Shown one piece after another: positions 1 through 8,919 of a stretch of DNA of 64,000 nucleotides. The notes under the pieces were generated by a model, which saw only the letters and a list, made by a program, of their open reading frames with translations, was not told the origin of the DNA and made no database searches. The DNA is from Arthrobacter sp. NicSoilC5 (GTDB lineage: Bacteria > Actinomycetota > Actinomycetes > Actinomycetales > Micrococcaceae), in the NCBI RefSeq assembly GCF_019977395.1, contig NZ_AP024660.1, positions 4,154,001 to 4,218,000 on the forward strand. Reading direction: 5' to 3'. Every line of letters starts with the position of its first letter. The stretch's first letter is position 1. Both the position numbers and the translations under genes were made by a program.

Positions 1-1098
1 GCCCGGTGTGGTGAAGCTTTCCAGTTCCCGGCCGAAGACCTGCGAATGCGTGCGCTCGAGCATGGCCTCCGCCTCGCTCCCGGGCTCCAGCACATAGCCC
101 TCCGAGAAGAAGCCTGTCTTCACGCCTACCGCATTAATCGGCGACGGACCGCGGCCCAAGGAAGTCAGGCACTCCTGGAGTTCGGACCAGGCCTGCTCCG
201 CGCTGATGCCGGGGTAGATCGCCGCCCGCACATCGAACTCACACCAGGCCGGGACGCTGGAAGGCCAGTCGCCGCCCGCGATTCCACCGAAGTTGAAGTT
301 GATGGGGTGGTCCAGGCCTTCGAAGTAGCGGTGCTGTCCGCGGTCCGCGTTCCACTTTTCCTCGACCTCGCGCAGCGCCGAGATCGCCGTATACGCCGCA
401 TCGATGGCGTTGAAGCCGGTGCCCATCTCGCGCGGATGAGTCGGGTTGCCGGTCACCCTGACTTTGAACCAGAGCACGCCTACATTGGCGCGCACCAGCA
501 TGTCCTCCTCGGGCTCGGGGATGATGACGGCGTCGGCCCGGTAGCCGCGCAGATGGGCGGACAGCGAGCCGTTGCCTGTGCATTCCTCCTCGATGACGGA
601 CTGGAAGTGGATGCGGCCAGCGGGCTCAAACCCTGCGGCACGGACGGCGTCAAAGGCGAAGAGGTTGGCAGCCAGGCCTGCCTTCATGTCGCCGGCGCCG
701 CGGCCGTGCATCCATCCGTCGATGATCGGGGCATCCCAGGGGTAGCGGGACCAGGCCTCGGAGGGGCCTTCGGGGACCACATCGATGTGTCCGTTGAGGA
801 TGAGGGACCGACTGCGCTCGGTGGCCGGGCGGTATGTGCCCACCACGTTTGTCATCCCTTCATAGGACACCGTCACAGGCCCGAAGCCCTCATGGGCAGA
901 CAAGCCCTCGGCGTCCAGCTCCCACCGGTCCATTTCCAGGCCACGGCCGGCCATGGCCGCGAACATCAGGTCCTGGGCGCTCCCCTCCCGGGTGCGCAGC
1001 GACGGGTGTTTGACCAGGTCCTGGGTGAAGGACAGCTGCGCATCAAAGGCGGCGTCTACGGCGTCCAGGATCCGAAGGGTCTGGTCGTCACTAAGCAT
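1..1098 (-). CDS. M20 family metallopeptidase (ArgE/DapE-like), C-terminus cut by window edge
   Basis: This is a zinc-dependent amidohydrolase of the M20 family (acetylornithine deacetylase / succinyl-diaminopimelate desuccinylase type); the substrate cannot be read from sequence. 366 codons are visible and the frame is still open at base 1; family members are about 370-430 residues. The metal-site motif GHIDVVPEG (His104, Asp106), the bridging Asp in GRGAGDMKAG (Asp137) and the catalytic glutamates in IEEECTGNG (about 170-172) are all present. The ATG at 1098 follows AGGAGACGAAC. It lies downstream of the MHS-type transporter on the same strand with a strong hairpin between them, so the transporter may import its substrate or a precursor. 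Cytoplasmic location is inferred because no signal peptide is seen. Confidence 0.88.
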   Translation of the reverse strand, partial: MLSDDQTLRILDAVDAAFDAQLSFTQDLVKHPSLRTREGSAQDLMFAAMAGRGLEMDRWELDAEGLSAHEGFGPVTVSYEGMTNVVGTYRPATERSRSLILNGHIDVVPEGPSEAWSRYPWDAPIIDGWMHGRGAGDMKAGLAANLFAFDAVRAAGFEPAGRIHFQSVIEEECTGNGSLSAHLRGYRADAVIIPEPEEDMLVRANVGVLWFKVRVTGNPTHPREMGTGFNAIDAAYTAISALREVEEKWNADRGQHRYFEGLDHPINFNFGGIAGGDWPSSVPAWCEFDVRAAIYPGISAEQAWSELQECLTSLGRGPSPINAVGVKTGFFSEGYVLEPGSEAEAMLERTHSQVFGRELESFTTPG

Positions 1099-1116
1099 GT
1101 TCGTCTCCTAACAAAC

Positions 1117-1143
1117 GGGGAGCCGTCCGCCGGACGGCTCCCC
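1117..1143 (-). terminator. Strong hairpin between transporter and M20 gene
   Basis: A 13-bp perfect inverted repeat (GGGGAGCCGTCCG and its complement) with almost no loop sits in the 105-base gap. Read on the minus strand it is followed by CGTTTGTTAGG, a short T-rich stretch, so it could terminate or attenuate the transporter transcript before the M20 gene. Confidence 0.6.
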
Positions 1144-1203
1144 GAAGTGGTGGTGAGTTTCGACAGAGGGTGTAACGCGGTCTCCTGGCGGCGGCCGCGG
1201 TGC

Positions 1204-2535
1204 CTAGCTTTCGGCGACGAGCTTCTTGTCCTGGACGCGCAGGCGCTCACCCAGGAACCCGCCGACTGCCGTGAGCAGGGAGATGATCGCCAGGATCAGG
1301 GCCGCGCCCCAGGACTGGTTGCCGGAAATACCCAGCATGGCGGTGGCCAGCAGGGGCATGAACCCGCTGGTGGCACCGGCGATGTTGTAGCCCAAGGCCA
1401 CGCCGGAGTAGCGCAGCTTGGCCGGGAACAGCTCGGTCAGCAGTGCGCCGTTGACGGCGTAGGCCACCGCAATGAGCATGATGCCGACGGTGATGGCCAG
1501 CGTGATCATCAGCGGGGATTTGGTGTCGATCATCGCGAAGAGGGGGAACGCGGCGACGGCGCTGACGATGCCGCCCCACATGGTGACCTTGCCAGGCCCG
1601 ATCTTCTCGGCCAGCCGGCCCATGAGGAAAGTAACGCCGATCTGGGCTACCGCGGCAACCAGAGTCGCGTTGACCATGACGTTCCGGTCCACCTTGAGCG
1701 TGTTCGAACCGTAGCTGACGGCGAAGGTGGTGATCATGTAGAAACCGCCGACGCCGAGCAGCGCGGCGAGAACTGCCACGACCAGGCGGCCGCCGGCGTG
1801 GCGGAACACCTCGAAGGCCGGGACCTTGGCCGTTTCGCCCTGGGCAAGCAGGTCCTTGAAGATGGGGGATTCCTCCACCTTGAGCCGGATCCAGAGCGCG
1901 ATGCCCAGCATGGGGAAGGCAATCAGGAATGGAATGCGCCAGCCCCAGGCGTCAAAGGCCTCGGACGGGAACAGCAGGACCAGCGAGAACGCGCCGGAGG
2001 CCAGCAGCGTCGCCACCGGAGAGCCGACCTGTACCAGCGCGGCGTACCGGCCACGCTTCTCGACGGGTGCGTGCTCGACCGCCATAGTCACGGCGCCGCC
2101 CCATTCGCCGCCGACAGCCAGGCCCTGCACCAGGCGCAATACCGCCAGCATGATTGGTGCAGCCAGGCCGATGCTGCCGAAGTCCGGCAACAGGCCGATG
2201 AACGCCGTCGCCGCGCCGATCATGACGATGGTCGTGAGCAGGGCCGGCCGGCGTCCATAACGGTCACCGATATAGCCGAAGATCATGGCTCCGATCGGGC
2301 GGGCGGCGAAGCCGACGCCGAACGTGGCAAAAGAGGCCAGCAGAGCCGCGGTGGGGTCCATGTTGGTGAAGAAGAGCCGGTTGAAGACCAGGGCCGCGGC
2401 CGTGCCGAAGAGGTAGTAGTCGTACCATTCCAGCGCGGTCCCGACGAAGGCGGCACGGGCAATCTTTCCTGCGTCTTTGCCTGAGATTACCGGAGGAGCA
2501 CCTACGGTGGAGGGGAGTGAATTTGAGGTGGTCAC
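1204..2535 (-). CDS. MFS transporter, metabolite:H+ symporter (MHS) type
   Basis: This is a 443-residue integral membrane proton symporter of the ProP/ShiA-like MHS branch. The N-terminal motif ALEWYDYYLFG, the loop GDRYGRRPALL between helices 2 and 3, and RLVQGLAVGGEWGGA in helices 4-5 are diagnostic of that branch, and about twelve hydrophobic segments can be traced. The start is GTG (2533-2535), preceded by GAAAGGGCCCACGCA. It lies downstream of the PucR regulator and upstream of the M20 peptidase on the same strand, so it probably imports the compound handled by the surrounding hydrolases. Members of the family carry small carboxylates, betaines or osmolytes; the specific substrate is not determinable here. 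Confidence 0.9.
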   Translation of the reverse strand: MTTSNSLPSTVGAPPVISGKDAGKIARAAFVGTALEWYDYYLFGTAAALVFNRLFFTNMDPTAALLASFATFGVGFAARPIGAMIFGYIGDRYGRRPALLTTIVMIGAATAFIGLLPDFGSIGLAAPIMLAVLRLVQGLAVGGEWGGAVTMAVEHAPVEKRGRYAALVQVGSPVATLLASGAFSLVLLFPSEAFDAWGWRIPFLIAFPMLGIALWIRLKVEESPIFKDLLAQGETAKVPAFEVFRHAGGRLVVAVLAALLGVGGFYMITTFAVSYGSNTLKVDRNVMVNATLVAAVAQIGVTFLMGRLAEKIGPGKVTMWGGIVSAVAAFPLFAMIDTKSPLMITLAITVGIMLIAVAYAVNGALLTELFPAKLRYSGVALGYNIAGATSGFMPLLATAMLGISGNQSWGAALILAIISLLTAVGGFLGERLRVQDKKLVAES

Positions 2536-2704
2536 TGCGTGGGCCCTTTCGAGCGGGTTGAGTTTTGCGTCCCGGGTCCCGCGGCGGGCGAAAGGCGATT
2601 GCCTGCACTGCTGCGGTGATTATTCGAGATTAGGTCAGTGATAAAGCCCTAAACAATGACAATATCCACCCACTTTTCCTCCGCCCGTTGGGCATCTTCA
2701 CAAA

Positions 2705-3898
2705 TCAGCTGGCAAACTCCTTATAGCGGCTAAGGGCGACGAGGGCCCGCGCGGCCTCTGCCGGCACGGTGAGGTCAAGGCCTATGACCTCATGCAGGCT
2801 ATGCAGGCGGTTGACCACGGTGTTGCGGTGGCAGAACAACTCCTCCGACGTCTCCTTGATGGACCCCGTCCGCCCGTAGCTGCGCGCCACCTCCAGCAGG
2901 CGCTGACGTTCAAGAGGCGTGCACTTATCCAGTGCTTGCTTAATGGGTGAGGAGAAGCCCGGGAACTTCTGCTCCAGGAGGCCGCTCGCGATCCCCATCC
3001 ATGCGTCCTCGAGTGTCGCCAGTCCTGTGCCCCGGCGCTTTTGCTGCGCCAGCACGAGGGCCGATGCTGCGGCGGACGGGACAGCATCCAGCCCCTCGAC
3101 ATCGGGTACGTACCCGGCAGGAAAGCCGGGCCCTTCCTCTTGCCAGGTTCGCCCCTTGCGTTGCTGCCTGAAGAGATACAGGACTCCAGTATTCTCGTAC
3201 ACATAAGTGCGGTGGTCCGACTCGAACTGCTGCAGGGCCTGGGCCACGGCGTCCAATGTAACCGCGAGCACTTCGAAGGTTCCTGTGGCCTGCACCCCGA
3301 GGGCCGCCGCAAGGTCCTGCACTCCGCGGGAGCCGCCCAGTTCAGCGTTGAACAGCCGGGAAAGCAAGCGCTGGCGGTACAGCTGCTTGTTCCGGGTCAG
3401 CCGGGCCTCTTCCTCGGCATACGCCTGCTGGATGCTGCTGACATAGCCTTCGACGGCGTCCAGGACCCGGTCCATGTTGGCCACCAGGACGCCGATCCCT
3501 TTGTCCCGGGCAACACGTTCCAACCCCTTCCACAGAACGCGGAAGTCGTTGCGGATGGCTTCAAGGAATGCGTCCAGAGGGACGCCTTGGCGGGCCCGGC
3601 GGGCTGCCACTTCACGGGGGAGGGCCTGCAGGTCCGGTGGGAGTTCCAATCCGGCCATTTGGTAGAGGAACATGTCCATGGTGTCCGCGGCGGTGCGGTA
3701 GACGTCCTCCTCGGGAACCAGGGCCTCACCATAGGAAATGGCGGAGAAGCGCTCGAGGAAGTCGTCCACCAGCAGGGACCGTTCCTTCCACAGACTCTCC
3801 AGCAGCTCTGTCCATTCCGGCTCTGTGGGCCGGCCTGGACGGAACTCCCTTATAGCCGAGGCGGAGAAGCGCGGGGTGCCCTGGTCAAGTGCTGTCAT
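2705..3898 (-). CDS. PucR family transcriptional regulator
   Basis: This 397-residue cytoplasmic regulator ends with the PucR/CdaR-type helix-turn-helix (ARSYGRTGSIKETSEELFCH, then RNTVVNRLHSL), at about residues 335-395. The middle region (about 145-260) looks like the GGDEF-like sensor segment of this family, and the N-terminus is a helical RsbRD-type region. The family controls purine, sugar-diacid or amino-acid catabolism. It is divergent from the amidohydrolase and carbamoylase-like pair at 4056-7000 and upstream of the MHS transporter on its own strand, so it is the likely local activator of this cluster. The ATG at 3898 gives a full-length protein; the 157-base divergent gap would hold the promoters. 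Confidence 0.88.
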   Translation of the reverse strand: MTALDQGTPRFSASAIREFRPGRPTEPEWTELLESLWKERSLLVDDFLERFSAISYGEALVPEEDVYRTAADTMDMFLYQMAGLELPPDLQALPREVAARRARQGVPLDAFLEAIRNDFRVLWKGLERVARDKGIGVLVANMDRVLDAVEGYVSSIQQAYAEEEARLTRNKQLYRQRLLSRLFNAELGGSRGVQDLAAALGVQATGTFEVLAVTLDAVAQALQQFESDHRTYVYENTGVLYLFRQQRKGRTWQEEGPGFPAGYVPDVEGLDAVPSAAASALVLAQQKRRGTGLATLEDAWMGIASGLLEQKFPGFSSPIKQALDKCTPLERQRLLEVARSYGRTGSIKETSEELFCHRNTVVNRLHSLHEVIGLDLTVPAEAARALVALSRYKEFAS

Positions 3899-4055
3899 GG
3901 ATCAATTTTATGCAAAAGCCTAAGCGATACGCTAGAAACGGCGTTCGATGTCCATTGAAGGCAGCATTATTACAGCGTTGAATAGAGCGTAGTCCACCTC
4001 CAGGCCTTGGTCCCAACCCCTCCGCCACATCCGGGGACCCTATCAAAGAGGATTT
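3899..4055. promoter_or_regulatory. Divergent promoter region between PucR gene and amidohydrolase
   Basis: This 157-base AT-richer gap separates two divergent starts. It contains AGCATTATTACAGCG and an AAGAGGAT ribosome site just before 4056. I cannot name a specific operator. Confidence 0.45.
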
Positions 4056-5750
4056 ATGCCCGTCGATCTCCTGATTCGAAACGCACGCATCCTGACCCAG
4101 GATGCTTCCTGCCCCGCCGCGACAAGCCTGCTCATCCACGACGGCAAAATCCTCGAGGTTGATCCCGGCGCCGACCTGGCGGCCCTGGCTGTCCGGACCA
4201 TTGATGCCGCCGGGACCACGATTGTCCCCGGGTTCAACGACGTGCATGCACACAGCGTGTGGTTCGGTCTAGGCCTGATGGAGGCAGATGCAGGGGCAGC
4301 GGCAAGCTTGGACGAGGTCTACCGGATCATCGCCGACGCCGCCGCGGGGATGGCCCCCGAAGAATGGGTGGTGGCCTCCGGCTACAGCCCGCTGCTTCTC
4401 GGCGGGCAACAACCGGACCGCGACCGGCTGGATGAGGCTGCCGGGGGGCGTCCGGTGTGGATCAAGCACTCCTCGGGCCACGCCTGCACACTCAATGGCG
4501 TGGCGCTGGAGCTCGTATCAGCCCGGGCCGATCTCTCCGCCCCGATTGACGGCGGGGCCGTCGTCGTGGGCGACGACGGCCGCCCGACCGGGCTGCTTGA
4601 GGAAAATGCCATGCGGCTGGTGCAGGACATCCTCCTGCCGTATCCGCTGGAGACCATTGAGCACGCGCTGGATCTGGCGACGTCGCACTACCTCGCCGAA
4701 GGTATTACGAGCGTTACGGATGCGGGCATCGCCGGCGGCTGGATTGGCTATTCGCCCCGCGAGTTCGCGGCCTACCAGAACGCCCGCGACAAGGGTCTTC
4801 TCAGCGTCAGGATGCAGCCGATGCTGGTCATGGATGCCCTCCATAACGTGGCGGGCCACGCCAACGATCCAGCCTCCAGGAGCCTGGACGCCGGAATCCG
4901 CACAGGATTGGGCGACGACTGGCTTCGGCTGGGTCCGGTGAAGATCTTCAGTGACGGTTCGCTCCTGGGCAGCACGGCCTACATGACCGAGGACTACGTC
5001 GGCTGCACCCACAACCACGGCTACCTGCAAATGGACGCGGACCAGTTGCGGGAATCAGCGCTCGAGGCGTACCGGGCGGGCTGGGCAATTGCGATGCATG
5101 CCATCGGCGACCACGCCATCGACCATGCGATTGACATCATCACGGAGGCGCAGGAGACCTTTGGGATCAACTTACAGCCCAACCGGATTGAGCACGGCGG
5201 GGTGGTCCGCCCCGATCAGCTCGACCGGATTGCCGCGGCCGGCATTGTGTTGGTGCCGCAGCCGCACTTCATCACCGAGTTCGGCGACGGCATGGCCCAA
5301 CTGCTCGGCCCCAAGCGCACCAATTGGTCCTACCCCGCCAAGAGCCTGCTGGAACGCGGTGTCACGCTGCCGGGAAGCTCGGACCGTCCGGTCTCCAACG
5401 GCAGGCCCCTGGACGTCATGCAGTCCTTCGTGGAGCGGCTGACCCCGTCACGCCAGGTCTACGGCCCGGACGAAAGGATCACGGCGGCTGAGGCCCTGGC
5501 CGCCTACACCACGGGATCAGCAGCCGCCACGGGCACCGGCCACATCAAGGGGCGTCTGGCCCCGGGGTACCTGGCCGACATGGTGTTCCTGGACCAGGAC
5601 CCCACCGCAGTGGCCCCCTCGGACATCGCCGCCACGCGGGTACTGGCCACCATGGTGGGTGGTCAGATCCGCTTCGGCGCGGAAAACCTACCGGCGCCGG
5701 TCCGCACCGCAGACCTTGAGGCAGCCCTGACAGGGAAGGAAACCCCATGA
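4056..5750 (+). CDS. YtcJ-type amidohydrolase (amidohydrolase family 3)
   Basis: This 564-residue metal-dependent hydrolase of the amidohydrolase superfamily (YtcJ/NfdA-like subfamily) is probably cytoplasmic. The opening LLIRNARILT and the metal motif NDVHAHS (His64, His66) mark the start of the TIM-barrel; GDHAIDHAI, NRIEHGG and GSSDRPVSNG supply the later metal-binding and catalytic positions, and the C-terminal GHIKGRLAPGYLADMVFLD strand closes the beta-sandwich. The length matches the family. The ATG at 4056 follows AAAGAGGATTT. Its stop overlaps the start of the next gene by ATGA, so the two are translationally coupled. Family members hydrolyse amides, formamides or related C-N bonds; the true substrate is open. 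Confidence 0.88.
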   Translation: MPVDLLIRNARILTQDASCPAATSLLIHDGKILEVDPGADLAALAVRTIDAAGTTIVPGFNDVHAHSVWFGLGLMEADAGAAASLDEVYRIIADAAAGMAPEEWVVASGYSPLLLGGQQPDRDRLDEAAGGRPVWIKHSSGHACTLNGVALELVSARADLSAPIDGGAVVVGDDGRPTGLLEENAMRLVQDILLPYPLETIEHALDLATSHYLAEGITSVTDAGIAGGWIGYSPREFAAYQNARDKGLLSVRMQPMLVMDALHNVAGHANDPASRSLDAGIRTGLGDDWLRLGPVKIFSDGSLLGSTAYMTEDYVGCTHNHGYLQMDADQLRESALEAYRAGWAIAMHAIGDHAIDHAIDIITEAQETFGINLQPNRIEHGGVVRPDQLDRIAAAGIVLVPQPHFITEFGDGMAQLLGPKRTNWSYPAKSLLERGVTLPGSSDRPVSNGRPLDVMQSFVERLTPSRQVYGPDERITAAEALAAYTTGSAAATGTGHIKGRLAPGYLADMVFLDQDPTAVAPSDIAATRVLATMVGGQIRFGAENLPAPVRTADLEAALTGKETP

Positions 5751-7000
5751 GCACCACCGACGACCAATTCCTCGCCGATTTCGCCACGATGTCCGGCTTC
5801 GGCGCGACGCCCGGCGGAGGCGTGGACAGGCAGGCCGGCACGGCGGCTGACCATGCCACCCGGGCCTGGTTCAGCCAATGGCTGGCCCGGCACGGCTATA
5901 CCGAATCAGTTGACGAGGCAGGCAACCAGTTCGGCACCATGGAGCTGGTCCCCGGTGCCCCGTACGTGCTGGCGGGATCCCACCTGGATTCCCAGCCGCT
6001 GGCCGGACGGTACGACGGAGCCTACGGAGTGCTCGCAGCGGCGCATGCGGGCGCCCGCGTAGCTGCGGAAGCCCGGGACGGAAAGCTTGAGCCCACCTGC
6101 AACCTGGCCGTTGTGAACTGGTTCAACGAGGAAGGCAGCCGCTTCGCGCCCAGCATGATGGGAAGCGCAGTCTTCACCGGGAAACTTCCGCTGGGTGACG
6201 CGCTGGCTACTGCCGACTCTGCCGGCACCACCGTGGCTCAGGCACTGGCCGCAGGGCAAGGCGCCCAGGACGGGAACGCTCCGGTCCTCGCACAAGTTGC
6301 CCGCTACGCCGAGATCCACATCGAGCAGGGCAAGGAGCTGGAGGAGAGCGGTACCCAGGTAGGCATCGTGGACAGGACCTGGGCCGCCAGCAAGTACCGT
6401 GTCACGGTGGACGGAGCGCAGTCGCACACGGGCGCCACCCGCATGGAAGACCGCCGCGACGCCCTCTTCGGGGCCGCGCTGGTGATCGCCGCCGCTCGTG
6501 AACTGGCCGCGGAGTTCGAGCCAGGGCTGCTGCACACGTCCGTCTCCGAGCTGCATGTCCTGCCGAACTCGCCGGTCACCATAGCCCGGCAGGTGGTAAT
6601 GAACCTGGACCTGCGCTCCCCGGACGAGTCCGTGCTGGGCCTCGCCATGGAACGCCTGGGAAAGAGGATCATCGACGCCGAGGCAGACTCACGCACTGAG
6701 ATCCGCCTGGATCTGACGCACAACTGGGGAGTGGTGTCCTACCAGCCCAAAGGAGTGTCGCTGGGCCGGGCAAGCGCAGAGAGCCTGGACTACAGCCACA
6801 GGAACGTGATGACCGTCGCCGGGCACGATTCGACCAACATGAAGGACGTAGTCCCCACCGTCATGCTCTTCGTTCCCAGCGTCGAAGGCATCTCGCACAA
6901 CGAGGCCGAGTACACGCTCGACGACGATGCCCTGCGCGGCGTCGAACTGCTCACCGACGTCCTGCGGCGCCTCGTCCGGGGCGAACTGGAAGAGGACTAG
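5747..7000 (+). CDS. M20 Zn-dependent hydrolase, N-carbamoyl-L-amino-acid / allantoate amidohydrolase type
   Basis: This 417-residue dimeric zinc amidohydrolase resembles AmaB/HyuC (N-carbamoyl-L-amino acid hydrolase) and AllC. The motif GSHLDSQPLAGRYDGAYGVL holds metal ligands His79 and Asp90, NWFNEEGSRF the catalytic glutamates (about 128-129), ARYAEIHIEQG a further ligand, and AGHDSTNM the C-terminal ligand histidine. It overlaps the preceding amidohydrolase by four bases. Such a pair could open and then decarbamoylate a ureido compound; with a PucR regulator next door, purine or hydantoin-like substrates are plausible but unproven. It ends 7 bases before the convergent DeoR gene. Confidence 0.9.
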   Translation: MSTTDDQFLADFATMSGFGATPGGGVDRQAGTAADHATRAWFSQWLARHGYTESVDEAGNQFGTMELVPGAPYVLAGSHLDSQPLAGRYDGAYGVLAAAHAGARVAAEARDGKLEPTCNLAVVNWFNEEGSRFAPSMMGSAVFTGKLPLGDALATADSAGTTVAQALAAGQGAQDGNAPVLAQVARYAEIHIEQGKELEESGTQVGIVDRTWAASKYRVTVDGAQSHTGATRMEDRRDALFGAALVIAAARELAAEFEPGLLHTSVSELHVLPNSPVTIARQVVMNLDLRSPDESVLGLAMERLGKRIIDAEADSRTEIRLDLTHNWGVVSYQPKGVSLGRASAESLDYSHRNVMTVAGHDSTNMKDVVPTVMLFVPSVEGISHNEAEYTLDDDALRGVELLTDVLRRLVRGELEED

Positions 7001-7007
7001 CAGAGCG

Positions 7008-7796
7008 TCAGCCCGCGCTTGCCGCGGGCGTAACCGCTGCCACCTCAACCTGAACCCCGGCGTCCCGGAACTTCTGCACCTGCCCGGGGTCGGCGCCGTC
7101 GTCCGTCACCAAAGTCCACGGCAAAGCCAGCCGCGCCCACGCGTGGAACGGCCGCAGGCCCAACTTGGAGGAGTCCGCCAGAACATAAACGGAACGTCCG
7201 CGCCGCGCCATGAGCTCCTTGAGCCGGGTCTGGGCGTGGTCGGCCTCGCAGATGCCGTCCTCGGCGGTGACGGCGTCGGCGCCCAGGAACACGCGGTCAA
7301 AGCTCATCCGCTCCAGCGCCGCCTCGGCCAGCGGGCCTACAAAACTTTGGGACACACCCCGGAGCCGGCCGCCCAGGCAGTCCACCTCGATGCCCTCAGA
7401 ATCGGCCAGCTCCTGCAGTGTGTTGATGCCCGGCGTCGTCACGGACAACGGGCCGAACCCGCGCAGCTCGTGCGCCAGGGCACCCGCGGTGGAGCCGGCG
7501 TCGAGCAGGATGTTCTCACCCGGCTGGATTACGGACGCAGCCCAGCGGGCGATGGCGTGCTTCTGCTCGAACGCCTCCCCGGTGCGCTGCCGCAGCGACG
7601 CCTCCGGGTGTGCGCCCATGGCCATCGCCCCGCCGTACGTCCGCGCCAGCCGGCCCTGCGAGTTCAGCAGCGCCAGGTCCCGCCGGATGGTAGAGGCCGT
7701 CACCTCGAACTTGGCCGAGAGTTCCTCCACGGAGGCCAGGCCGGTGGTCACGGCAAGGTGGTAGATCTCCTCGCGCCGCGCGTTTGCGCTGAGCAT
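7008..7796 (-). CDS. DeoR family transcriptional regulator
   Basis: This is a 262-residue repressor with the N-terminal DeoR winged helix (SANARREEIYHLAVTTGLAS, then SVEELSAKFEVTASTIRRDL) and a C-terminal DeoRC sensor of the sugar-phosphate-isomerase fold (ILLDAGSTAGALAHEL, FLGADAV, DSSKLG). A longer frame runs upstream, but the ATG at 7796 is preceded by GGAAGGAGACCGGGA and begins the helix-turn-helix exactly, so I take it as the start. It is the last gene of the kdgT-kinase-pdxA2 operon and probably represses it by binding the GCGCAA palindromes at 11200-11227. Its effector is likely a phosphorylated four-carbon acid sugar, which is inference. Confidence 0.9.
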   Translation of the reverse strand: MLSANARREEIYHLAVTTGLASVEELSAKFEVTASTIRRDLALLNSQGRLARTYGGAMAMGAHPEASLRQRTGEAFEQKHAIARWAASVIQPGENILLDAGSTAGALAHELRGFGPLSVTTPGINTLQELADSEGIEVDCLGGRLRGVSQSFVGPLAEAALERMSFDRVFLGADAVTAEDGICEADHAQTRLKELMARRGRSVYVLADSSKLGLRPFHAWARLALPWTLVTDDGADPGQVQKFRDAGVQVEVAAVTPAASAG

Positions 7797-7914
7797 TCCC
7801 GGTCTCCTTCCCGTGGGCATGGCGGTGGCAGTGCTACCCATGCTAGTGCTCGGCAGGGACGGCAACGGCCGGCCAACGCTTGCACGCTGACCGGCCGTCC
7901 TGTTCGTGCAGGAG

Positions 7915-8919
7915 CTAGAGGGCTTCGTCCCGTGCCGGTGCCAGGTCAACAGCTTGCCGCAGGGCCTCGAGCAGCGACTCGTGGTCCGCAATGTTCTTGC
8001 CGGCGATGTCAAAGGCCGTGCCGTGGTCAACGGACGTCCGCACCACGGGGAGCCCCACGGTGATGTTGACGCCGTTCTCCAGGCCAAGGACCTTCACGGG
8101 GCCGTGGCCCTGGTCGTGGTACTGGGCCACCACCAGGTCGAAGTCGCCGCGGCCGGCCAGGAAGAACAGGGTGTCCGCCGGGAGGGGACCGAAGGCGTTA
8201 ATCCCTTCCGCCTGCGCTTTCTCGATGCCCGGCTGGATCTTCTCCGCCTCCTCGCCGTAGCCGAACAGCCCGTTCTCACCGGCATGCGGGTTGATGGCGC
8301 ACACAGCGATCCGCGGGTTCTCGATGCCGGAGGTGCGCAGCAGTTCATACCCGCGCTTGATGGTCCGGTAGACCAGGTCCCCGTTGATCTTGGCGATGGC
8401 GTCGATGAGCCCGATGTGGGTGGTCACGTGGATGACGCGCATCTTCGGCGCGGTCAGCATCATGGACACTTCCTCGGTGCCGGTCAGTTCGGCGAGGAGC
8501 TCGGTGTGGCCGGGGAACTTGTGCCCGGCTGCGTGCAGGGCCGCCTTGTTAAGGGGGCCTGTGCAGATGGCGTCAACCTTACGGTCCATCGCCAGCTGCA
8601 CGGCCTTCTCGATGAAGAGGTACGAACCGTGCCCGGCCGCGGCGGACAGCTCGCCCCAGGCGAGGTCCTCCGGGATGCAGTCGATGTCGAGGACGTCGAT
8701 GGTGCCTTCCTGGAACAGCGCGTCCGACGGCTCGGCCACCTTCCGCAGGGCCAGCGGGCTGGCGACGATGTCCGCGGCGAGCTGCAGCCGGCGAAGATCG
8801 CCGATGACCAGCATCCGCGCCTTGGACCGGAGTTCGCTGTCCGCCAGGGCCTTGACGATGATTTCCGGGCCAATGCCGGCGGCGTCCCCCATGGTGATGG
8901 CTACGATCGGGCGTCCCAT
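7915..8919 (-). CDS. pdxA: PdxA2-type dehydrogenase (four-carbon acid-sugar 4-phosphate dehydrogenase)
   Basis: This 334-residue member of the PdxA (4-hydroxythreonine-4-phosphate dehydrogenase) family opens with ITMGDAAGIGPEI and has TGPLNKAALHAAG, FPGHTELLAELTG and YHDQGHGPVKVLG, which carry the divalent-metal histidines and substrate contacts. It is coupled to the DUF1537 kinase through a TAATG overlap. PdxA2 proteins paired with DUF1537 kinases are known to oxidise and decarboxylate D-threonate or D-erythronate 4-phosphate to dihydroxyacetone phosphate, so I assign that role rather than pyridoxal phosphate synthesis. Threonate versus erythronate cannot be decided from sequence alone. A 118-base gap follows before the DeoR gene. 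Confidence 0.9.
   Translation of the reverse strand: MGRPIVAITMGDAAGIGPEIIVKALADSELRSKARMLVIGDLRRLQLAADIVASPLALRKVAEPSDALFQEGTIDVLDIDCIPEDLAWGELSAAAGHGSYLFIEKAVQLAMDRKVDAICTGPLNKAALHAAGHKFPGHTELLAELTGTEEVSMMLTAPKMRVIHVTTHIGLIDAIAKINGDLVYRTIKRGYELLRTSGIENPRIAVCAINPHAGENGLFGYGEEAEKIQPGIEKAQAEGINAFGPLPADTLFFLAGRGDFDLVVAQYHDQGHGPVKVLGLENGVNITVGLPVVRTSVDHGTAFDIAGKNIADHESLLEALRQAVDLAPARDEAL

Noticed and set aside
46..2484. 812-codon open frame on the plus strand
   Set aside because: It is antisense to the M20 peptidase and MHS transporter, which have clear family motifs; the translated product is low-complexity Gly/Arg/His-rich as expected from GC-rich antisense DNA.
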